Below are positions 1 to 11,264 of a stretch of DNA of 64,000 nt, piece by piece. The DNA is from Symbiodinium natans (taxonomy: Eukaryota; Sar; Dinophyceae; Suessiales; Symbiodiniaceae): assembly GCA_905221605.1 (NCBI GenBank), contig CAJNDS010002146.1, positions 310,001 through 374,000 of the forward strand, given 5' to 3'. How positions within the stretch are numbered: the stretch's first letter is position 1; each line of letters starts with the position of its first letter. Under the pieces are notes generated by a model, which made no database searches, was not told the origin of the DNA, and saw nothing but the letters and a program-made list of their open reading frames with translations. Both the position numbers and the translations under genes were made by a program.

Positions 1-275
1 CTGGAGGTTGCTGGCACACACTTCTCGCACAGACATGAAAACCATCATGCTCCATGGAAAAATCTTCGTCCATCCAGCTTGCTGTAGCATCATCGCACCC
101 TGACTCAGGTGCTCCGCTACCATGTTGAAAAACGTGGTAAACATCATGGCTCACTTTTCCTACCACGCTCTAAAGGCAAAACAACTTTTCTCGCTTTCGA
201 CTCTTGAGCCTAAGCCTCCGGTGTCAAACTCGTTCTGCTCAGACTCAACATGCCTTAGGGCATTTGGTGTCTTTC

Positions 276-2174
276 CTACTGCACCCATTCACTGTACCTG
301 GATACATGCTGTACACTTAACATGAGGATTAAGCAGATCAACTTGTCACCGGGGCGACCGGTTTCACGTTCAGTGAAGGCAAAGTCAAACGAACATGTGC
401 TACACGCCCTAACATCTGGTCTTGCTTGGACATGGCGGTCAGCACGGGCTTGGAACTTGATGCAGTGCTCGCACCAAGGCATGAAAGGGATATGCGACAA
501 TGCGTGGCGACGCATTTCCTCAGGTGTAGGCTCAGAAACGGGTGCTTGCTCTCGGGGCAATTGGACTCTTGCATCCTCGACCTGATGTCGTTCGAGCAAT
601 CTCTGGCGGTCCATGAAGTTGTGGATGCGCTGCAAGACGGTTGCCTTGCCTCCACTCTTGCCGATGCCCAATGCCGTGCAAGCAGCTCGCAATGTGGACA
701 AGGTGCATCCCTCATGAAGCTCAACCCCTTCCACAACCACATGTGCACGCATGGCCGGCTGCATCACTTCCTCCGCCTCTTGCCCCGGAAGCTCATCTCC
801 TTCCTGAATTTCGTCATCGGGTCCCGCTATGTTGCCAACTCCACCTATCGGAACGTCTGGTAACCCTGCATCGGACTCTGCATCTTCCGATACATGGTCT
901 CGCCGGGCTGCCGGCACTCTCCCAAACAGTTCATCGATGTTGATTTTGCTGCATGATCCGATGGTGATGATATTGTGGATACGGCTCGGCACAAAGGAAG
1001 CTTCTGACAGGTCAAGTGAGCTCAGCGGCGTGTTCAGTTCGAAAACAGCCCAGCCACTCGCCTCTTGCCTTAGCGTAGTCCGGAACTGGACTCCTAAGTG
1101 CGTCAAAGGGACAGTGCAATCAAGAAGGCAGTCGGACATGTCGCGCCTGGCATACACGCCTGATGTCACTTCCTGAAACCGATCATTCAACGCAAGCCAC
1201 GGACCAGAAATTTCGAGGGCCAAGACAGAAGGCCCACGATCATCACACGCCGTCACGCTGGAAATCATTCCAGTCGCGCGCAGACTGTTGTGGCAGTAGT
1301 GCATGGGGACACGCAAGGATGCATCAGGGCTGGTCAAGTGAGGCACTCCGTCCTCATCATGGATGATGTTCCATCCCTGCTTCATCAACTTGCCAACCGA
1401 AAACAGTGGTCGGCTGACACTGCTCAGCAGCCACCGCTCCTTGAACTGCACGTGTCCAATTTGCAACACTGCCATGCGGGTTTTGGAACCTGTGATTTTG
1501 TGGCCTTGCGCATCTCGGAAGTTTTCCTGGGTGTTGGCACACTCAACGCCCACATCTCCCCAGGACAGTGGCAGACAGGATGCATCCGAACCCGAATCAA
1601 CCACTATCTCTATATCCCTGCATCCACCCTGCTGGCCTGCTGTGCTCTGGACTGTCTGAACAAAGAACGTAGCAGGGTTGCTGGAAGGATAGTGAGGAGT
1701 GCACAGGCAAGCATCCGTAGTGGCTGTGGCAGGAAGCACACCATCACAAACGGTCCAATCTTCATCACCGTCTGTTGCTGACATATCATAGACCTCAACA
1801 CCGCACTGCTGGGCAAACACTGTGTATTCTGGCTCGGCAATCGCCTGAGCAAACACTGTGCATTCTGGCTCGGCAATCGCAACGAGATCGTTGCTCTCCT
1901 GCACTGGCACAAGGTTGGGGAGGCTAGGGTGTCCGTGCGGGATCAGGGCTAGCGACTTAACAACCTTGAGGAAATCATCCCCGGCAGCGGGACAAGAGTC
2001 CGCGGTGAGTGCATTGATGCTTCCACCGCACCAGTCACCCGTCACGTCGATCTGAACCATGTTCACAGAACGCATTGTTGTGCTGGTGTCAGGAGATGGC
2101 CTGACTTGCGACGCTGACGGTCCAGCCGTGCTGGGGGCAGTGGTGCTCGCATCATCTCCCTGCACATGTTGCAC
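276..2174 (-). pseudogene. Copia-like Pol fragment: protease, SAP-like segment, integrase N-terminus
   Basis: The open frame extends upstream through the zinc knuckle and has no real ATG at its listed edge. About residue 193 carries the aspartic protease motif VVDSGSDASC. It is followed by a LFSVGKLMKQGW segment typical of copia protease ends. A tandem duplication of 12 residues (AIAEPExTVFAQ) lies near residues 99-122. Around residues 510-540 a segment resembling a SAP DNA-binding motif (LSTLRAACTALGIGKSGGKA) precedes the integrase zinc finger HALSHIPFMPWCEHC and the first catalytic aspartate region (FDFAF). The core is cut off after about 40 more residues. Family assignment is firm and activity is not expected. 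Confidence 0.8.
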
Positions 2175-2731
2175 GTTCTGCCAGCACTCACTCTTGTAAT
2201 GCCCTCGCTTGCCGCATGCATGACAGATGACATTCTGTCGGGCACCTTTGCCTGCATCAGGACCTTTGGGGTTTCCTTTCTGGCCTTTGTCGCCTCTGCC
2301 CTTGCCTTTAGGCTTGCCGGACTTGGGGCCTTTAGGGTTCCTCCCTTGGGACCTTTAGTACCCTTAGGTGAACCACCACCCTTAGGACCCTTTGGCTTAC
2401 CCTTATACCCCTTAGGATTACCCTTGCGCTGCAATGCATCGACCTCCATCGGCACGGGCCCATCGTTAGGCCCTGCAGGTTGCCTCCTGTTGGCAAAGAG
2501 GCTGTCTCCTGCAAACAGATTGCGAGCATCCCACTTGGCATTCATTCTTTCAAAACGCAAGGCGGCTTCCCTCAAGGCATCATACGTGACATCTTCAGTA
2601 CTGGTCTTGAAATCATCGTCCAATTTCTTGCCGCTACTGCGTTCATACTCCTCAAAGATACGTTCCATATCTAAGACTTGAGGCAACAATGGCTCATTGC
2701 CCTTGAAGTGGTTCATGCTGGTCGATTGCAC
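2063..2731 (-). pseudogene. Copia-like Gag, C-terminal part with Lys/Gly-rich tail
   Basis: This frame continues the Gag of the adjoining frame: a helical segment (ERIFEEYERSSGKKL, ALREAALRFERMNAKWDARNLF) is followed by a PKGxKG-rich basic linker. Near 2340 the linker jumps frame by one base. Read in the next frame it continues as NPKGPKSGKPKGKGRGDKG and then a CX2CX4HX4C zinc knuckle (CHACGKRGHYKSEC, about 2168-2222). The residues printed after 2340 in the original frame are therefore not meaningful. A single-base indel in a GGAGGA context is the simplest cause. A programmed shift cannot be excluded but seems unlikely given the other break. Confidence 0.7.
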
Positions 2732-3368
2732 TCAAGATGCCAAGCGATCGCGTTCTCGACGTCGGCTGAAACAGCTGGATGAGCTGCCTCAGGGCCTCGA
2801 AGCCTGACTGGGCAGGCACTCGCTGGATCAGCTGCAGGCCCCTGCCCTTCACAAGGCTGCACAAGAGTGCAAACAGCTGCTTGGATCGTTGGGCTGCCTC
2901 AGGACTTTTATACCCTTGACCCTCTTCATCAGGGTGCTGCTCAAGATATGCAATTTCATCTCCAAAAGCAGAATCAAGGGCACACAAGTACTGCTTGAGG
3001 CTCCAAAACCACTGCAGCCACATGCCATGCTCTTCCTCTCTCGTGGCAGGCTTAAACACATCGGGTTTCGGGAGAATGCGGGCCATGTCACTGCCTGCAA
3101 TTCCCTGCTTTGCATTGCCTTGCGACGTTGCTGCACTCAGGGCAGCCTGTGCAGCGGTTGCTGCTGCAGTCGTCGCCTCCATCATCTGTCTCATCATGGT
3201 CATCATATCATCTGGCGTCACATACATACCCTGCGCTTGCGGACTGCCAGGGCTGAACGGATTCTGTGCTGCTGACGCTGAAGCCTGGCTCGCCTGTGCA
3301 CCTTGGGGCAAGTGCACGCCTTGGCCAGGGTCAACCTCAAGATCGCTTATGTCATCTTGCGATGCCAT
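2694..3368 (-). pseudogene. Copia-like Gag, N-terminal part
   Basis: This frame encodes the first part of a retrotransposon Gag. I chose the ATG at 3368 (protein beginning MASQDDISDLEVDPG) although the frame is open to 3413. A Gln/Ala-rich and Met-rich stretch precedes a helical segment with the pattern GMWLQWFWSLKQYL and a later QLIQLFQP segment, both typical of copia Gag capsid-like regions. The frame ends where the next Gag frame begins, at a frameshift around 2700-2730. Gag would assemble virus-like particles in the cytoplasm. The copy is inferred to be non-functional. Confidence 0.65.
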
Positions 3369-3399
3369 CACAGCAGCAATCAAGCACTTCGGGAATCTC

Positions 3400-3966
3400 T
3401 CACTCACTCTCAAGATCCACAGCTTCGGTCTGGGGCACTAAGGATCTTTGGAACTTGGCAGGTTGCGTTTCACACAGATCGATAACAGATGGCGAAGACT
3501 GCAACGCTCTCTTAAACGTCGGCCGGCTGTCCTCTGCCAACAACTGTTCGATCAGTCCAAGGTCTCGTTCGAAATTTGGACCCTCTTGCTCTGCCTGGAC
3601 GAAGCGAAGTTGCTTTGCAAACGGAATCGCCTCCTCACACACTCGGTCTCTACCAAGATCTATAAAGTTCTCCTTCAAGCCTTGATCTTTCAAGCAAGTG
3701 TTTCCGAAGCACCAAACTTGCTCAACCGTATGAAGAGTTTCCAGCTTCTTCTGGAAAGCAGTGTGGATCCCTACCAAGACAGCTTGCCACCCGTATTCAG
3801 TTCGGTTGGCTGGCCTGGGCCGATTCAACAGTTGTTCAAGATACAGGCTGTCCAAGAGCTCTTTAAGCGAATCGCAACTGGCAACAGTTGCCGTGTTCAC
3901 AAAAGTCACTTGGACGCCAACCGGCTGTCCAGCCGGCAGGTCAATATGGCGCAAGCTACGGCTCAC
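3400..3966 (-). CDS. Hypothetical protein upstream of the copia Gag
   Basis: A 188-residue minus-strand frame with coding-like composition (mixed charged and hydrophobic residues, acidic end DLESE) ends 31 bases before the probable Gag start. I recognise no domain. It includes a predicted helical stretch (DSLKELLDSLYLEQLLNRPRP) and a segment rich in Phe and Glu. It could be part of the retrotransposon leader, a host exon that the element landed in, or chance. No splice sites or promoter settle this. Confidence 0.35.
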   Translation of the reverse strand: MSRSLRHIDLPAGQPVGVQVTFVNTATVASCDSLKELLDSLYLEQLLNRPRPANRTEYGWQAVLVGIHTAFQKKLETLHTVEQVWCFGNTCLKDQGLKENFIDLGRDRVCEEAIPFAKQLRFVQAEQEGPNFERDLGLIEQLLAEDSRPTFKRALQSSPSVIDLCETQPAKFQRSLVPQTEAVDLESE

Positions 3967-6900
3967 TTCCTACAAAGGACCCCGAAAGAAGAAAACAAAG
4001 ATCAGAAAGCCTGGGCCCCCGAACGCACCCAAAAGATGCTAGAGACCCCAACGACGTGTCTCGAAGCTCGGGCTTTCCCGGGCTCCGCTACCATGAAAAA
4101 CTTTTGAATCCGTAAAGACGCCTGCAGATTCGAATCACTCAAGTCACATGCTACATGGGAGCAACAGGTAAAACAACTGCAAAACATAATATCTGGGCAT
4201 GCTGTAAATCGGGAAAATCCTAAACAGTTGCCCTGGCACTTTGAGGACGATGCCGAAGACCTAGGGTCATACCCAAGACACAGTGCTAGCCTCAATTCCA
4301 GCTTGGCACAAGAGCCTCGAAGCCTTGGGAGTTCCAGCTGTTGGTTCGGAGTCTAGTAAGACCCTCAAGACCAGTTCGATCGTTCAAGCAGACAGTCTGG
4401 AAAAGATCGGGATGAGTGGCTTCCATTTTGCGTATGACCGGCAAGAACAACGAGATGATGTGAGATGGATTTGTGAGAGGTTACTTGTAGTGAACACGAG
4501 AGCAACTTTTGAAAAAAACATAATTCAGGAAGCAAGACTTTCCCTCCAGAATCTTGGCACAGATTTTGCAGGATTTGGTGGAGTCGTGTCTTCTCCAGCT
4601 CTCTGATCTGCTTCCGTCTTCCAAGCCGATGGGTTGCCCTGGGCAGAGTGCGAGGGCTTTGTGCTCTCCCTTCTAAAAGTTCAAAGCGCGTCACACCGAA
4701 GCTCGCCTTGCGAGCAAACCTGGCCCGACATGTGTTTTTAAGCCAAATCAGCTCAAGAGACAAGTCACGGCAGCGAGGAAACTTCGCACGTCACTCATAG
4801 CTTCTTCCAGAAAAACTTCTGCGTGGGACCGCACCGGATCTCGATGACGGCTGTTATTTGTCGTCAGTCAGTGACGGCGCGCGTCGAAACTTGTAAGATC
4901 ATCTTCGAATCGTTTCCAAAATCTCAACCTGGTGGGTCCGGAGAAGGGGTCACCAGGCGGCCTTCTGGAGCCCATTTTTTGGAGCCGTTCTCTTGCAGAC
5001 GGCCCCACATGTGGAGCTGCCCAGATTCAGCCTCAGAAGTGGGCGGCACGATCTTTATGAATTTTGCGAAGGGGGCTTTGAGCAAGGGGGCTTCCCTCAA
5101 ATTCGAATTGGAGGAAGGTAGGAGAAGGGCGCTCCGCATCATGGCAAAGCTGCATTTCTCCAAACTAGATTCAGCCGCAATTATCCAGCCTCGACATGGA
5201 TTTTTCAGCTTCCACCTTCTTTGTGTTTGCCCTTTTCCGGACAACTGACAGAAGTTTTTTTTCACACAAAAACCCGCCAGCAGCACGAAACAACCAAACA
5301 ACAAAGCAAAACAGGCCCTCTGACTTCACAACGGGGCCAGCCAGAAAACGCTCTTCATCGCTGTAAAATGCAATCCAAAGCAAGAATGGAACTAGATAGC
5401 TTGCAAGTAACCACAGATTTCATTCCTTCTGGGCCTTCTAGCAAAGTCTGGCCGTTTGCAAGTCCTAATCACATCTGGGCCTTCAAAAGAATTTTTAGGC
5501 AAACAGTTTAGGGTCTACTCACTGCTGGCACTCGAGCACTGACAAGGGTAAGAGGCAGACCAGAAACCTGCAGCTAAATGCAAAACCTACACCGCCAAAC
5601 TGCTACCACGCACAGCTGCACACAGACAAGCCAGACTTAATCCAAATATAAAAAATTGGGCGGCGGCAAGTTTCCTGACATTTGTTTTTGCGCCCAAACG
5701 CACAGTTTGTTGTTGAGATCCCAGCCAAGTTTCCTACATTTGTTGTTGGTGTGTAAAACTCATGTTTTTGGAGAGCCCAGAAGGTTTTCTAACATTTGTT
5801 TTGGTGCCCATAATTCATGTATTGTTTCAAAGGGGCCGGCAGATTTCCTGACTTTTGTTTTGGTTGTCTTTTCCGCCCTTACAAGTCGAGTTGGCGTTTC
5901 CTCAGTAGTAGAAGAAAGAACCCTGCGTTAAGTACAAATTAAAATTTTAGAAAATCTTTGATCTCTCAAATCAAATCTGAACAAAAAAAAATAACACTTA
6001 AATTTATCCAAACAAAAGATGATAAATGCAAAAAATAAATCCACAAGAAGTAAATCCAAAAACTGAATCCGGCCAACCCCCAACAGCGCCTGACCAAATT
6101 TCCAAGTCGCATGTGATCTTGCTGCAAGCCTACCGTTTTACAGGTCAATTTCTACAGGAAATCTTTACGCAATGAAATTGATTCGTTCCAGAAGTTGAAA
6201 AGTCAGTCTTCAGCTTCTTTACGGTCCGTCACAGTGCGACTCCCATGGTGCGGTTGCAAATAAGTCGCTTACAAGGGCTGCCTTGAAAGAGTTTGTTCTT
6301 ACTCTGTTCAGCTTCGGCGTTTTTCCAGGTGTGCAGTCACTGTTGGCCGTTGTCTGCCCTTGTGCCAGCAGCCTTACCTTGTGTTATTCCCACGTGTTGC
6401 TGGGCCTAACGGCATTGCTGAAGGTGACAGCTTGGTTCCTGTGCAAACAAGACTTCTGCCTGACAAAGTTGGATTGTCTCCTGTGTGTCGGAGGGTTGCT
6501 GACCTTGTGCGCACGATCACTAAGACACTTGTCATTAGTTGAAACATCCAAAACTTGCAGCAATCTAATGGCAGCAGAGTGGACTTTTAGGGGCTTTTTT
6601 TGGACTTCGCACCACTCCACCTTCTCAAGAATGAGCACCACACTGAATGGACATCAGCTTCCGCGCCCTTGGTATGATGCCCACCCGCTTCAGGGGGCTG
6701 GGCAAACCCAATTTAAAGCAACCAAGCAACATCTCACACTGAACAGCTTCTGCACTGTCACGACAACTTCAAGAAGCCTCGAACTCTTGCTACCCTCCCC
6801 CCAACCTTCCCTATCCAGTTCCAGAACAAAGGTGCTCTGCAGTATTGGCAAGTTCAGCAGGCCATTCGGACGCATAAGAACACAAAATTAGGAAATCTGG

Positions 6901-8831
6901 TGAAGTGCTGCCGGATTAAAGGTTTTGCTGCTGTGGATATGTGGCTGCGCCGAACACAGTTGTGCGCTGAACATTGGAACTCTTTGAACTTTCTTGCACC
7001 CGCTGTTCTTGTTCCAATGGCTAAAAACGACCTTTCTTTTGCTGCAGGTCAGAGCAAAGGTTTGACTGCTGTCTAGTTGTTTTTCCTTGCAATTGGCAGC
7101 TACTGCTACTTGCAGGCTTCCTTTCTGGAAAGCTTAAGGTTCTGACGTCCCAGTTCTGCACTGTCACACGGGTATGCAATCTGGAACGGGATTGAAACAA
7201 GTTTCAAGAGCAGGACATAAAGCTACCAAACTGCTGGGGGCACCCCATGGTGTTAGCCAGTGGAGAGCTCCAAGTCGGTTTATGCCAATTCCCCATGGTG
7301 TGGCGGCTACTTGACTATGCGAGCTGCTGATAAGATTTCGAGGGTCTGTAAAGGTTTGTGGGTAAAGATTCTGTCTCCACTGGCTGACCACTTTGACTTT
7401 GCTGTTCTTTTCTGTGCTAACCTTTGTTGCATTTATCACACCTAATTTCAACGACCTTAAGTGCTGAGCGCGGAAAACATGGATTAGTTTTGCGGGTTGT
7501 TGTAGTGGTTGTCTGCTGTGTGTTTGCTTTGGTTTTTGCGCCTGCGACAACAAAATTTACCTCATACAACTTCTAAAACTGCTATTAAATGCTGGGGAAA
7601 TGCGAAAATTAATGGACAAGTGAACGAACGGAGTTCTGCTTCCTACATAGCAGTGATGGATGTCAGTAAGCACGGGAAAGGGAGGTAAAGGCACAAAGGC
7701 GGTAAAGTAAAGACAAAAGCAAGAAAGGCAAGGTTCTAAAGGTTCGAGGTAAAGGCAAGCATAGTCAGCGTCAGAAAGTGGACGGCTACATATAAATCTT
7801 TGTGGGAAATCAGGAACGACGACGACCCGTTGAAGAGGTTTATGGACATTGTCAGTGCTGTGCCGCAAGATTGCAGCTTCGAGAAACTCTTTTTGCACGA
7901 CGCGTTTGTTCAACAAGCTGAGGTGAGGTCATTTGCCCTGTGCAATTTCATACACATTGGCATGTGGTTGGAGCGATTTCGAAATCATGCTTCTGGAAGC
8001 AGCTCCAGTCCGAACTTCTTTTGGCCACTTATAGGTTGTGTTTTAAGACTGTCCCAGCATAGCCTGCAACAATGCTCGATCCTGGAATGACCTCTTTTGA
8101 AGTGTGCTTTGGGTTTGGCTTTGCTTCGAACCCTGCTCGCAGGTGGTGATCCCTTCTGGGACAGCCAGAAGTGCAGGTGTGCTTGGTGCTGTGTTTGCTT
8201 TGTAGCTGGAGCATTGTGCGAGCGCCCGCTTGCAAGAAGATTCCATTGCTTTTGCTCTGGATTGCTTAAAAGTCAACAGTCAGACTGGTTTCGATGCATC
8301 ACATTGGAGATCTCCCATCAAGTTTTGGAGTTGCGTTGAGATTTACAGTTACGTGTGAAGAGAGTCAGAAAGAGAAAAAGCAGAAGAGTTCTGGATGGGT
8401 GAGTCCCAGGAATGTGAAGAACTTTGTTACATGACGCCTCTTCCTCGTTTCTTTAACCCCGAAATACTTGACCAAGGTTTTCTGGTTGCTTGAATGTTGA
8501 CATGAAAATTCGCTTTCTACACTATAATCCAAGTCTTCTCTCTTGAGATATAATTGTATTTTACTCACGCATGACATGTTGAAAACCCGTTTCTTGAAGT
8601 TTCTTTCTTTCTTTCTTTTTTAAATAAGAGTACATTTCAAAGCGTCCCTCAATGGTAACATAGTAAGGCTCGAAAAATATTTCTTTTTTCAAGGAAACGC
8701 AGTTGATAAATTCTTGAGTTTTTTATTTTGGCTTGATACGACATGTCGTAGACTTGGTCCTACGAACGGTTCTTCACAGAAAAATGTCATGACTAATCCA
8801 GAATTTGTTTTTCGTCAGGCTATAACAATGC
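3967..8831. other. Largely non-coding stretch
   Basis: I see no recognisable gene here on either strand. Reading frames are short or of biased composition and show no motifs. The only structured feature is a degenerate 60-bp repeat near 5.7 kb. T-rich and A-rich tracts (for example around 5990-6010 and 8600-8730) are frequent. The stretch may hold introns of unrecognised genes. Confidence 0.5.
5666..5870. repeat. Degenerate tandem repeat, about 60-bp period
   Basis: Four diverged copies each begin with a variant of TTTCCTGACATTTGTTTTGG (near 5669, 5728, 5783 and 5845) and carry related CCCA...CATGTTT and GGCC segments between. Spacing is about 55-62 bp. Copies differ by several substitutions and small indels, so the array is old. 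Confidence 0.6.
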
Positions 8832-9062
8832 CTATACTCTTTCACATAAATCATCCATTGCTAAACATAGAGGATATTGATTGATGGAAGCGGTCCAAAT
8901 CTCGATGGCGTCCAATCTAGATTTTCTGAACTTGGACCGCGTGGTAACACCTGCTACTGCTCCAGCTGCACAGAGGCCAGCTGCACTGATACCAGCGATG
9001 TGTCCGACGGAAAGTTTTGCGGGTTCATCCTTGATATTTTCCACTTTGTCGTTACCAGAAAA
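8832..9062 (-). CDS. Possible terminal exon with one membrane segment
   Basis: Read on the minus strand, a T-rich intron-like tract ends at an AG near 9062 and is followed by a frame rich in charged residues (GNDKVENIKDEPAKLSVGH). A single hydrophobic, Ala/Gly-rich segment (IAGISAAGLCAAGAVAGV) comes next, then a basic stop-transfer cluster (TTRSKFRKSR) and a cytoplasmic tail ending at 8832. This is the layout of the end of a type I membrane protein. Upstream exons were not found and may lie past 9.2 kb. No family is assigned. Confidence 0.4.
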   Translation of the reverse strand, partial: FSGNDKVENIKDEPAKLSVGHIAGISAAGLCAAGAVAGVTTRSKFRKSRLDAIEIWTASINQYPLCLAMDDLCERV

Positions 9063-9439
9063 TACTCCGAGCGAAAAAAAAACATAAATGCATTGCAAAA
9101 AAAAGGACAACGAAACATTTTTTTGAGGGACGCTATGGTGTGTAATGGAAAGGATATGAGCTATAGTTGGCAATACGAGGCAAAAACACATATGCAACTG
9201 AGCCACCAGATATGTGCCAAGAGTTTCGGATCATGAGTTCAAAATAGTCATCTTGTTCTATTGTTGTAGAAAGATCTCGATTGGAGATTGGAGATTAGGC
9301 AGACAACAAGACAACAAGGGTTCATGTTGGATACTTCCAACAACAAACAAACCCGCTCCGTCGCAACCTGATCGCTCCTCTGCAGTGTAATCAATGCTCG
9401 TTTTCCAAACGTCTACTACTTTTTATGGACAGGAACAAC

Positions 9440-10513
9440 TGTTTAATAAAGTGGACTGAATTCTGGAGCCGACATTTCGTTGGCACCTATGTAGATGAAA
9501 AGATTGGCAGGAAAGCGCCAGAGAAAGCACAAGTTGTTCTGAGGAATGCCTAAGGTACGGTAATCAAGGATTCGGACCAGAGGATCATTGAGGTTGAGTT
9601 TCAGGACATTTCAGGAGTTACCGTGAAGGTTGAGGAAGTGTTCTTAATTTCATCAGTGATTCACGTAGGAAAGTTGATGAAGAAAGAGTTTAGGAATGGC
9701 ACAGCGACAGGTACCGTCCTTACAGAAGGAACAACCAAGATTGCAGTCAACTACAACAACCGCAACTCACTTACTGCTACAGCATTCGTGAGAGCAGTGA
9801 ACACAGCATCAACAGGAAAGCCGATACCCTTACACTTGTGTGAAGGCCTCAAGTCTGTCGTAGAGGAACAACGCAAAGGATGGTCATTCTGGAGAGACCC
9901 TTACCAAGTTCACTACAGCCTAGGAACTTCGCAGCATGTGGACTTTGACCTCAAGTTTCAGCCAGGAAAATACCCCTACAGAGCAGTCCTCATCAATGAT
10001 GAAAAGGAATGGCATCTACTGTACCGCAGTGTCATGTTTGGAGACCTAGACCTAGAGAATCCTACAGGTACGATCTTCGATGGAACTAGGAAGTACAGGG
10101 TGTTGACTTTAGCTTCAAACCAAGAGTTTTTCTTGAACCTCTTAGGAACGCCCAAAGAAGCCCAAGACAGGTGCATGTTCGAAGAGTACACTAAGGATGT
10201 TTGGTCGATCAGTGATGATGGCATTGAGGTGATTAGGTACCACCATTCGCCCAGGAAAGCGTTGTTCAATCCTCTAGATTCCAAAGATATCCCGGTAGAG
10301 ATCTCAAACCTGAAGCCTAATAGGAAAACCTATGGAGAGGAACCCATCAAGCATGAGTTCTTTGAGAATGACAAATCTTGGACCGACGATGAGCATGATC
10401 AGTTCCCTGAGGCATTCAATGGATTGTCCTGGACAGGACAATGTAGATTCAAGCTGATCTACCCAGTAGACTGTGCCTGCACCTGTAAACAGGGGGTAAA
10501 TGCACCTCCTTAA
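9440..10513 (+). pseudogene. Copia-like protease and protease-integrase linker
   Basis: The protease active-site region is visible at about 9458-9495 as NSGADISLAPM followed directly by a TAG stop. The catalytic Asp of the usual DSG is Asn here, a change expected to kill the enzyme. After a second stop at about 9550 the frame is open from 9623 for 296 residues, starting with the copia-type VGKLMKK segment (same motif as in the 0.3-2.2 kb element) and running through a linker ending HHSPRKALFNP...NGLSWTGQ. The last residues before 10513 no longer resemble the family, marking the edge of an insertion. Confidence 0.7.
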
Positions 10514-11264
10514 ACCGAACATCGGACATTCGACTGCCGTGGGTTGGGCTGAGGGCTTGAGGTTGTCTTGATCTAGGGGGAACGATCTGACCCCTCATAA
10601 GATGTACATCGTCAGGACTCCCAAACTAAGGGCCCATACTAAGGGCTCTGTTCCGAGTCTTCAGCTCCAGAAGCATCCAAGTTTCAGTGCGGATTTCCTG
10701 TGCGACGACGAATGCTTCGCTGCACGCGTTTCGCCATCTCTTGCCGCGGTCTCGAAGCCGGCAGACTGCGAGACGCCCTCACCGAGTGAGGTGTCGTTCA
10801 TTGTGCTCTCACTCCCCCGGGAGCTGACTTTGGAAAGCCACCCTTCGAGTTCCCCAAGAGGCCGTAAAGCCCTAAGGCCCTAAAGCCCTAAGCCCCAAAG
10901 CCCCGGATCTCAGAGCTTCGAAGCTCACTCTGGGCAGGGGGTCTACACAGTCCCATTGGAACGCACCCTAAACCCTAAACCTGAAACCCTAAACCCTAAA
11001 CCCTAAATGGTTCTAGCGTTTGGTTCCATTCCAAAACGATTTGTCATGCAAGGGCGTCGTCCAGCCATGGCCTCCTTACTGTCCATCCATCCCTGCTTAA
11101 GTTTAGGGTTTGGGGTTTAGGGTTCTTCTTCCATCCCTGCTTGGTAGGGCACTTGGGGGGGCCTTGCATGCAGGGTCATGTCGCCACTGCTTGGTCTTCC
11201 GGCTGAGTAGAGACCCTGGATCCCAAAACCCTATAGATCCTTAAACCTGCCTGCCGCCTGCCCA
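10514..11264. other. Insert with telomere-like repeats splitting the copia element
   Basis: The copia reading ends at about 10470-10510 and resumes at about 11265. The sequence between does not encode retroelement protein. It holds several runs of CCCTAAA/CCTAAGG type (10860-10900, 10970-11007) and the inverse TTTAGGG type (11100-11125), the plant/dinoflagellate telomere heptamer. I see no gene in it. Confidence 0.6.

Larger units (their letters stand above)
276..3413 (-). mobile_element. Ty1/copia-like retrotransposon fragment (gag, protease, start of integrase)
   Basis: Three minus-strand reading frames follow one another in the order Gag, zinc knuckle, aspartic protease, SAP-like helix-turn segment, integrase zinc finger and first integrase aspartate, which is the Ty1/copia order. 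The frames are offset near 2700-2730 and near 2340, so the copy is frameshifted. Integrase stops shortly after its first catalytic aspartate at 276 and no reverse transcriptase follows toward base 1. No LTR was seen at the upstream end. It is a decayed or 3'-truncated copy rather than an active element. Confidence 0.85.

Noticed and set aside
7557-8339. Several 70-120-codon frames on both strands
   Set aside because: No motifs, no splice-site support and overlapping antisense frames of equal length.
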